This document shows, piece after piece, positions 61,197 to 64,000 of a stretch of 64,000 nt of DNA. Below the pieces are notes generated by a model. The model was given only the letters and a program-made list of their open reading frames with translations, was not told where the DNA came from and made no database searches. The position numbers and the translations under genes are program-made. Source of the DNA: Vibrio gazogenes (GTDB lineage: Bacteria; Pseudomonadota; Gammaproteobacteria; Enterobacterales; Vibrionaceae); NCBI RefSeq assembly GCF_002196515.1, contig NZ_CP018836.1, forward strand, positions 620,001 to 684,000, given 5' to 3'. The first letter of the stretch is position 1. Each line of letters starts with the position of its first letter.

Positions 61197-62981
61197 ATGT
61201 CACGATTGAGATTACGCCCGCTGGCTGTCGCGCTTGCGGCTTCACTGATTTATGTCGGCACACCGGCATTTGCAGACACCACCTCATCAGCCCCCAAAGT
61301 ATTACGCTTTTCTGAAGACGGAACCCCGACAAATTTTGATTCGGTTCAGTCCGGGACAACCTACAGCAACACCATTGTCACCGCTGTATACGACACCTTA
61401 TACGAATATAAATATCTGAAGAATCCGTATGAATTAAAACCAAATCTTGCCACCGCGATGCCGGAAGTTTCCGATGATGGGCTGACGTATACCATCCATA
61501 TCAAACCGGGTGTTCATTTTATCGATGATCCAGCCTTCCCGGATGGCAAAGGTAGAGAAGTCACGGCTGACGATTTTATCTATTCAATCAAACGCCACTT
61601 TGATCCCAAAAACCGTTCACAAGGTGCTTGGTTATGGGCGAATAAAATTGCGGGGGTCACAGCATGGAAAGAGGCTGGTGCGGATTATAGTAAACCGCTC
61701 GAAGGACTGAGCGCACCGGATAAGTACACCATTCAAATCAAGTTGGTGAAACCCTACCCACAACTGGTCTATACCCTGGCGATGGGTTATTCAGCGCTCG
61801 TCCCTCATGAAGCGGTCGAAACTTATGGTCGTGAATTCGCCACTCACCCGGTGGGCAGTGGCCCGTTCAAACTCATTTCACACGACTCAACCAAAACGGT
61901 GCTGGAGAGAAACCCGACTTACCGTCATGAAGTCTTCCATCTTGCTGAATCAGGTTACGATCCGAAAGTTCAGGGCGAAACGGGCATTGCAGCTCTGGAT
62001 GGAAAAACACTGCCACGGGTTGATCGCGTCGAAGTCAACTGGGTGAAACAAGCATCTGCGCGGTGGAATTCATTCAGCAAAGGCAATGAAATCATCAATA
62101 CCACATTGCAAAATGAACAGCTCGATACCGTGCTGTCATCCAAACACCCGGTAACCCTCAAACCGGAATATGCCGCAAAATATAACTTCCGCGCTCAACG
62201 TGAAGCAGGCATGGTGTTTAACGTGTTCAACTTCGATGATGAGTATTTGGGTCATTCGGACAACCCCAAAACCAATGCGCAAAATAAAGCATTGCGGTGT
62301 GCCATTATTAAATCATTTGACTGGCCACAGCGTATCTCGCGCTTTTATTTAGGGCTTGGTGAAGCCTATCCGGGTTTCATTGTTCCCGGAACCGATGCTT
62401 TTGATCCGAATCTGGACAAAAGTTCCATTACACAAGATATTGCCGGAGCGAAGAAACTGCTGAAAGAGAACGACTGGAATGCTCGCAATTTACCGGTCCT
62501 TTACTATCCGGCGACATCCACTGTCCGTTATAAGCAATTCTTCGAACAGTTCCGTGGCAATTTGATGAAAATCGGTTATCCGAAAAATAAGATCAAATTC
62601 AAACCTTATGCGACTTTCGGTGACTTCAACCGGGATATTAAGAACAGCCGGACTCAGATGATCCCGATGGGCTGGGGGCTCGACTATCCCGATGCCGAAA
62701 ATACGCTGCAACTCTTCTACGGACCCAACCGCTCTCCCGGCTCCAACAGCGCAAACTACAATAACCCGAAATATAATGCGTTATTTGAGAAAGCGTCGGT
62801 GATGCAACCGGGGCCAGAACGGACGGCCATCTATCATCAGCTCAACCAGATCTTAATCGATGACTGTGTTGGGATCGGCAGCTTCTCACGTACCCGGGTT
62901 CGGATGTGGCACAAAGATGTCACGATGTGGCCACAACGGGAGATCCTCGGTAACTACCTCAAATATATTGATGTGCAGTAG
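61197..62981 (+). CDS. ABC transporter solute-binding protein, family 5 (peptide type)
   Basis: A 594-residue periplasmic protein with a signal peptide (1-26, TPAFA). The family 5 signature reads TYTIHIKPGVHFIDDPAF, VTADDFIYSIKRHF, HPVGSGPFKL and the late MGWGLDYPDAENTLQLFYG. Such proteins feed oligopeptides, nickel or sometimes sugars to an ABC importer. AAAAGGA before ATG 61197 supports the start. Genes for the permeases follow directly. Confidence 0.9.
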   Translation: MSRLRLRPLAVALAASLIYVGTPAFADTTSSAPKVLRFSEDGTPTNFDSVQSGTTYSNTIVTAVYDTLYEYKYLKNPYELKPNLATAMPEVSDDGLTYTIHIKPGVHFIDDPAFPDGKGREVTADDFIYSIKRHFDPKNRSQGAWLWANKIAGVTAWKEAGADYSKPLEGLSAPDKYTIQIKLVKPYPQLVYTLAMGYSALVPHEAVETYGREFATHPVGSGPFKLISHDSTKTVLERNPTYRHEVFHLAESGYDPKVQGETGIAALDGKTLPRVDRVEVNWVKQASARWNSFSKGNEIINTTLQNEQLDTVLSSKHPVTLKPEYAAKYNFRAQREAGMVFNVFNFDDEYLGHSDNPKTNAQNKALRCAIIKSFDWPQRISRFYLGLGEAYPGFIVPGTDAFDPNLDKSSITQDIAGAKKLLKENDWNARNLPVLYYPATSTVRYKQFFEQFRGNLMKIGYPKNKIKFKPYATFGDFNRDIKNSRTQMIPMGWGLDYPDAENTLQLFYGPNRSPGSNSANYNNPKYNALFEKASVMQPGPERTAIYHQLNQILIDDCVGIGSFSRTRVRMWHKDVTMWPQREILGNYLKYIDVQ

Positions 62982-62992
62982 AGGTCTCACAC

Positions 62993-63946
62993 ATGGATAC
63001 ACTCCGTTATTGTCTGCGGAAGCTCATTTATAGTCTGCCACTGCTGTTTGGCGTGACTCTGATTAGTTTTGTGCTGATGGTCTATTTCGGCCCGGATAAA
63101 ACCTATGATTTATTAGGCCGCAATCCAACGGTCGAAGAGATCAATGCGATTCGTCATGAGCTTGGCTATGACCAACCGTTCTGGGTTCGTTATCTACACT
63201 ATCTCCAGCAAGTGGTCACCTTTGACTTTGGTTATTCCGACTCGAGTGGCGAGTCGGTTACCACCATTCTCGAACGGACAATACCAATCTCACTGCTGCT
63301 GGCATTACCGGGTTTTATTTTAGGCCACTTGATCAGTATCGGGTTGGGTCTGTTTGCATCGCACTACCGTGGGCGTTGGATTGACAAACTCGTCATGTCT
63401 TCATCGGTGATTGGGATGAGTATTTCTTACCTCATCATCATCATCGTATTGCAATTAATTTTCTGCTCCAGTTACGGGCTGAACCTATTTCCGGTATATG
63501 GCTGGGAAGTGAATTCCCTGAGTAGTTATTTGTACTATGTGACGGTGCCGACACTCTGTTCGATTTTTGTTTCCGTTGGGTACAGCACCCGGTTTTACCG
63601 CGCCCTTTTTGTCGAAGAAATGACCCGGGATCATATTCGTACCGTCAGAGCGTTCGGCCATTCCCACCTGCAAGTGTTATTCAAACACGTGTTGAAGAAC
63701 GCGCTGATTCCGATCCTGACACGAATTGTGTTTTCTATCCCGTTCGTGATGATCGGCGGGTCTCTCTTGCTGGAGAGTTATTTTGGTATTCCCGGTGTCG
63801 GCCTGATTACCTACAACGCGATCACCACCGGTGATCTGCCGGTACTCAAAGCCGTTATCGTTCTCCTCACGCTGGTATTTATCGTCATCGTCAGTACGGT
63901 CGATATTCTTTATAAACTCGTCGATCCTCGGATCTCACTCAAATAA
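62993..63946 (+). CDS. ABC transporter permease (DppB/OppB type)
   Basis: A 317-residue membrane protein with six helices. The DppB-like N-terminus (LRYCLRKLIYSLPLLFGVTL) is followed by PFWVRYLHYLQQVVTFDFGYS and the ATPase-contact EAA-like loop DHIRTVRAFGHSHLQVLFKHVLKNA. It starts 11 bases after the binding protein, so both are on one operon. Confidence 0.9.
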   Translation: MDTLRYCLRKLIYSLPLLFGVTLISFVLMVYFGPDKTYDLLGRNPTVEEINAIRHELGYDQPFWVRYLHYLQQVVTFDFGYSDSSGESVTTILERTIPISLLLALPGFILGHLISIGLGLFASHYRGRWIDKLVMSSSVIGMSISYLIIIIVLQLIFCSSYGLNLFPVYGWEVNSLSSYLYYVTVPTLCSIFVSVGYSTRFYRALFVEEMTRDHIRTVRAFGHSHLQVLFKHVLKNALIPILTRIVFSIPFVMIGGSLLLESYFGIPGVGLITYNAITTGDLPVLKAVIVLLTLVFIVIVSTVDILYKLVDPRISLK

Positions 63947-63956
63947 GGGGCACTCG

Positions 63957-64000
63957 ATGACTGAAACGATTCATACAACTCAGGATACAAGGCAGAAACG
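63957..64000 (+). CDS. start of the next ABC transporter gene (cut by window end)
   Basis: ATG 63957 with AAGGGG about eight bases upstream, 11 bases after the permease stop. The 14 visible codons read MTETIHTTQDTRQK, a charged N-terminus typical of the second permease (DppC type). Identity is inferred from position. Confidence 0.6.
   Translation, partial: MTETIHTTQDTRQK

Noticed and set aside
1..64000. CRISPR arrays, rRNA and tRNA genes
   Set aside because: No regularly spaced short repeats with unique spacers and no tRNA or rRNA-like sequence were recognised by reading; a tRNAscan or CRISPR search was not possible.

Overview
The window reads as a Vibrio chromosome segment. The evidence is two Qrr quorum-sensing small RNAs, a PrtV metalloprotease, a VCR-type attC site in a run of integron cassettes, and an E. 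coli-like sorbitol operon. Plant-polysaccharide genes (a GH11-CBM60-CE4 xylanase/esterase, a GH3 glycosidase and a GPH sugar symporter) suggest an environmental, plant-associated or estuarine species; the species itself cannot be named from the sequence.

Layout. 1-9.6 kb: the end of a FUSC membrane protein, a thioesterase, prtV with a small secreted propeptide-like protein upstream, a GPH symporter, a secreted protein of unknown role and an amidoligase/class-I amidotransferase pair. 9.6-20 kb: yagU; aldB with a sigma-54 promoter divergent from an AcoR-like activator; a monofunctional prephenate dehydratase; a LysR regulator; a HAD phosphatase with a damaged start; a LepB paralogue whose catalytic serine position is alanine; a nitrilase and an alpha/beta hydrolase. 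20-33.5 kb: a chromosomal integron cassette array. All intact cassette genes are on the minus strand (methyltransferase, HEPN-like protein, two nucleotidyltransferase-HEPN paralogues, two GNATs, peptide deformylase, YefM-YoeB, KAP NTPase, HD hydrolase, GrpB family, cupin). attC-like sites lie between many of them. Truncated cassettes are present, and one IS110-family element sits in the opposite orientation with a foldable upstream RNA. The integron integrase is not in the window.

33.8-39.4 kb: the three-domain xylan-degrading enzyme, a gene-poor AT-rich stretch and several small genes. 39.7-47.5 kb: a sorbitol regulon in the order srlA-srlE-srlB-srlD-small membrane protein-srlM-srlR, followed by a second srlA-srlE-srlB set, with a divergent fructose-6-phosphate aldolase. 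Together they take up sorbitol, oxidise sorbitol 6-phosphate to fructose 6-phosphate and may cleave it. 48.4-50 kb: two qrr genes with sigma-54 promoters flank a ribose/LuxP-type periplasmic binding protein.

50.3-55.5 kb is the most striking locus. Four minus-strand genes are joined by 4-base overlaps: a PLP-dependent amino acid decarboxylase, an ELIC-like pentameric ligand-gated ion channel, a Cache-type membrane sensor with a degenerate cytoplasmic part, and an MFS transporter. The simplest reading is an amine synthesis, sensing and transport module in which the decarboxylase makes, or removes the precursor of, the amine that gates the channel. 55.7-64 kb: a Yip1 protein, an AraC regulator, a secreted GH3 glycosidase and the start of a peptide-type ABC importer operon.
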